NCBI GenBank assembly: GCA_035628995.1
Contig: DASPIR010000028.1
Coordinates: forward strand, 19,690 to 83,689
Direction of reading: 5' to 3'
DNA from: Clostridia bacterium
Lineage (GTDB): Bacteria > Bacillota > Clostridia > Lutisporales > Lutisporaceae
DNA length: 64,000 bases
This document shows positions 62,774 through 64,000 of the stretch, one piece after another. The notes below the pieces were generated by a model. That model had not been told where the DNA came from. It made no database searches and saw only the letters and a program-made list of their open reading frames with translations. Positions within the stretch are counted from its first letter, which is position 1. Each line of letters opens with the position of its first letter. A program made the translations under genes and the position numbers.

Positions 62774-63157
62774 TTATAATCCAAGCTTTGATATTCTCTC
62801 CGCTGTTGGAATTCCACCATTATCCCATCCTCTATTTGCATAGTATTCCGGCAAAAGCTCGGATAATCTGTGAACGTTGCCTTTTGATGGACCATCTGGA
62901 ATCGGTTCTTCCAACAATCTCTTTGGTAGAGTATCCTGTGAAGGATCTACTCCTGCCTGCAAATTGAACAATCTTTCTATGTTATATATTCTTTCACCTG
63001 CTTCCTTGATTGGAGCCGCCGAACATGTCCATTTATGATATGCATTGATAAAATGCTCTTTGCCCGATACCTGTACAGGTATACTTTCACTCAACACCAT
63101 GCTCATCACGTTGGTGCCAATATTATTCTCATCCTTATCCTCTTTTCCGGTAATCAA
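62774..63157 (-). pseudogene. Aldehyde ferredoxin oxidoreductase C-terminal fragment
   Basis: A 127-codon ORF whose sequence from [16 protein letters not shown] through [31 protein letters not shown] to the end matches the last domain of tungsten aldehyde ferredoxin oxidoreductase (normally about 600 residues). The N-terminal two thirds, with the tungstopterin and Fe-S ligands, is missing, and the upstream DNA encodes unrelated small genes. It is a decayed remnant rather than a working gene. It shows that a tungsten enzyme was once encoded here. Confidence 0.85.
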
Positions 63158-63223
63158 ATTATGTGAATTATAATAATAAGCTTCTTATACCTGCGCATGT
63201 TGTCTTGGTAGGTGGAATGATGC

Positions 63224-63313
63224 TCAAAAGCCTTTAACCTTAATCCATTTTCCATAAATGAACAGTGCAGTCGCGATAATAAAAATGCCTGCCGCGTAGG
63301 CGTATATGCTCAT
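63224..63313 (-). CDS. Unlisted 29-residue single-helix membrane peptide
   Basis: ATG at 63313 follows AAGGAAGG and reads 29 codons to TGA at 63224. The product starts MSIYAYAAGIFIIATALFIY and ends in a basic KWIKVKGF, i.e. one transmembrane helix with a positive tail. Its ribosome binding site overlaps the stop of the CBO0543 gene, which suggests coupled translation. The function is unknown; it may be a subunit of the membrane protein encoded upstream. Confidence 0.6.
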   Translation of the reverse strand: MSIYAYAAGIFIIATALFIYGKWIKVKGF

Positions 63314-63318
63314 ATTTG

Positions 63319-63768
63319 TTACCTTCCTTTATCCAATATTACTATGGAAAACCAACTTAATGATGTGATTGCCATTAAATTTATAGGGATACTTCCAGTT
63401 AGTAAACTCCAGTGTATATATACAACAGCACCCGTCTTAACAAGCATGTATTCTTCAATGGTAAAAACAAGCGTAAATATAAGAACATGAAGAACTCTAG
63501 CCCACTTTCTTCTAGGTTGAAGCATGGCTATCAACATACCTGAAACAAAGCTAGCACCAAATGTGAAGAAGAAAGACGAGCCCCATATAGAAATAACAGG
63601 GTTCGTAATTTTGTATAGTCCAAGTGTTATCCTTTCTGTATCAATAATCAAATGTATAATGGATGAAACTATTCCGCACCAAATATTCTTTCTGAGCTCC
63701 ACCCATTTCCATCCCCCCAGTAGCGAAAAGACTGTCCAAATTGCTATAAAATGTATAATCCATTCCAT
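63319..63768 (-). CDS. CBO0543-family integral membrane protein
   Basis: A 149-residue hydrophobic protein with about four to five membrane helices. WKWVELRKNIWCGIVSSIIH and RKWARVLHVLIFTLVFTIEE are typical of this uncharacterised clostridial and bacillary family. GGAGCAGCC precedes the ATG. It lies between the IS3 element and the AOR remnant, followed closely by the 29-residue peptide. The function is unknown. Confidence 0.75.
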   Translation of the reverse strand: MEWIIHFIAIWTVFSLLGGWKWVELRKNIWCGIVSSIIHLIIDTERITLGLYKITNPVISIWGSSFFFTFGASFVSGMLIAMLQPRRKWARVLHVLIFTLVFTIEEYMLVKTGAVVYIHWSLLTGSIPINLMAITSLSWFSIVILDKGR

Positions 63769-63860
63769 TGTAGGCTGCTCCTTTAACTTATATTGTGTAT
63801 AGTATTATTAGTTGAAGGAATATTAATACAGCATATATAAACAAAAGCACTGCATCAGTA

Positions 63861-64000
63861 TGAACTGATACCCGTTAATCGGACACAAATAAAAAGCCCT
63901 ATCGCAGAATTTCATAAAATTAAGCAGACTGACACCGTTTTTCGTATGGTGTCAGTTTAGTTTTTAATTGGATACGCTCATAGTTGTAAAAGTAGATATA
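63861..64000 (-). mobile_element. IS3-family insertion sequence, one end (runs off the window)
   Basis: The element boundary is placed at 63861, where TGAACTGATACCCG...CGGACA resembles the terminal repeat of IS150-group elements. The transposase reading frame lies inside. The left flank AAAAGCACTGCATCAGTA looks like one arm of a GCACTGCAT-type terminator, so the element seems to have entered such a hairpin. The other end is outside the window. Confidence 0.75.
63920..64000 (-). CDS. IS3-family transposase OrfB, C-terminal 26 residues (partial)
   Basis: The open frame entering from the right edge reads YIYFYNYERIQLKTKLTPYE and stops at TAA 63920. This matches the conserved end of IS3-group integrase-type transposases (YIxFYNxxRxHxxLxxxxPxEY). 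The DDE catalytic domain lies outside the window. Confidence 0.82.
   Translation of the reverse strand, partial: YIYFYNYERIQLKTKLTPYEKRCQSA

Overview
The window reads as chromosomal DNA of an anaerobic, low-GC Firmicute of the class Clostridia. I infer this from the AT-rich intergenic DNA, strong GGAGG-type ribosome binding sites with frequent GTG and TTG starts, many U-tailed hairpin terminators, a Gram-positive LexA box, an iron-only hydrogenase system regulator (TM1266 family), markers of a selenium-dependent molybdenum hydroxylase, an ECF vitamin-type transporter and a tungsten aldehyde oxidoreductase remnant. I saw no rRNA, tRNA or CRISPR array. The genus cannot be fixed from the sequence alone.

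Positions 1-7000 hold housekeeping and accessory genes: a truncated ABC multidrug exporter with its MarR regulator, a small kinase-like protein, a GNAT acetyltransferase, a GntR regulator with an RCK_C domain (BusR-like), a MATE exporter, the TM1266-family regulator, and an ECF transporter S component behind a structured leader that looks like an unclassified riboswitch.

Positions 7050-23463 are the most interesting region. One minus-strand cluster carries a three-subunit molybdenum hydroxylase, a histidine-ammonia-lyase-fold enzyme that lacks the Ala-Ser-Gly cofactor triad, and four maturation genes (MoeA-like, YqeC-MocA fusion, YqeB, XdhC). Next to it are a chemoreceptor whose C-terminal domain is a cytoplasmic betaine-binding (OpuAC) domain, a divergent BCCT-family betaine transporter and a 1017-residue SARP/AAA/TPR regulator. 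Together they suggest uptake, sensing and breakdown of an aromatic quaternary-ammonium compound. An MIO-free lyase is expected for ergothioneine (or another histidine-type betaine): it would release trimethylamine and leave an aromatic acrylate for the molybdenum hydroxylase. This is inference.

Positions 23662-31500 hold an aminotransferase, a polar amino acid ABC transporter (split by a MITE-like palindromic repeat), a LarA-family protein, a LexA-boxed stand-alone RQC-domain protein, a DUF368 lipid-carrier translocase and a nitroreductase. Positions 31245-39470 form a mannitol-type PTS operon. It carries its own EI and HPr, and has a sorbose-1-phosphate-reductase-like dehydrogenase plus a 1-phosphofructokinase instead of MtlD. 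Next come a secreted WG-repeat protein under a c-di-GMP-I riboswitch, a secreted FMN-binding protein and a YggT protein.

Positions 44203-60591 are a large sugar regulon. A 13-gene minus-strand operon encodes a ribose-type ABC transporter, three TIM-barrel isomerases, a split transketolase, dehydrogenases, an amidohydrolase, glycerate kinase and a FadR-type regulator. It is divergent from a PGDH-like oxidoreductase, AraB and AraD. Both divergent promoters carry the same 20-bp operator at the transcription start. Positions 60693-64000 hold a YcaO protein preceded by an unlisted 47-codon ORF, an aldehyde ferredoxin oxidoreductase fragment, a CBO0543 membrane protein with a 29-residue membrane peptide, and the end of an IS3-family element running off the window.
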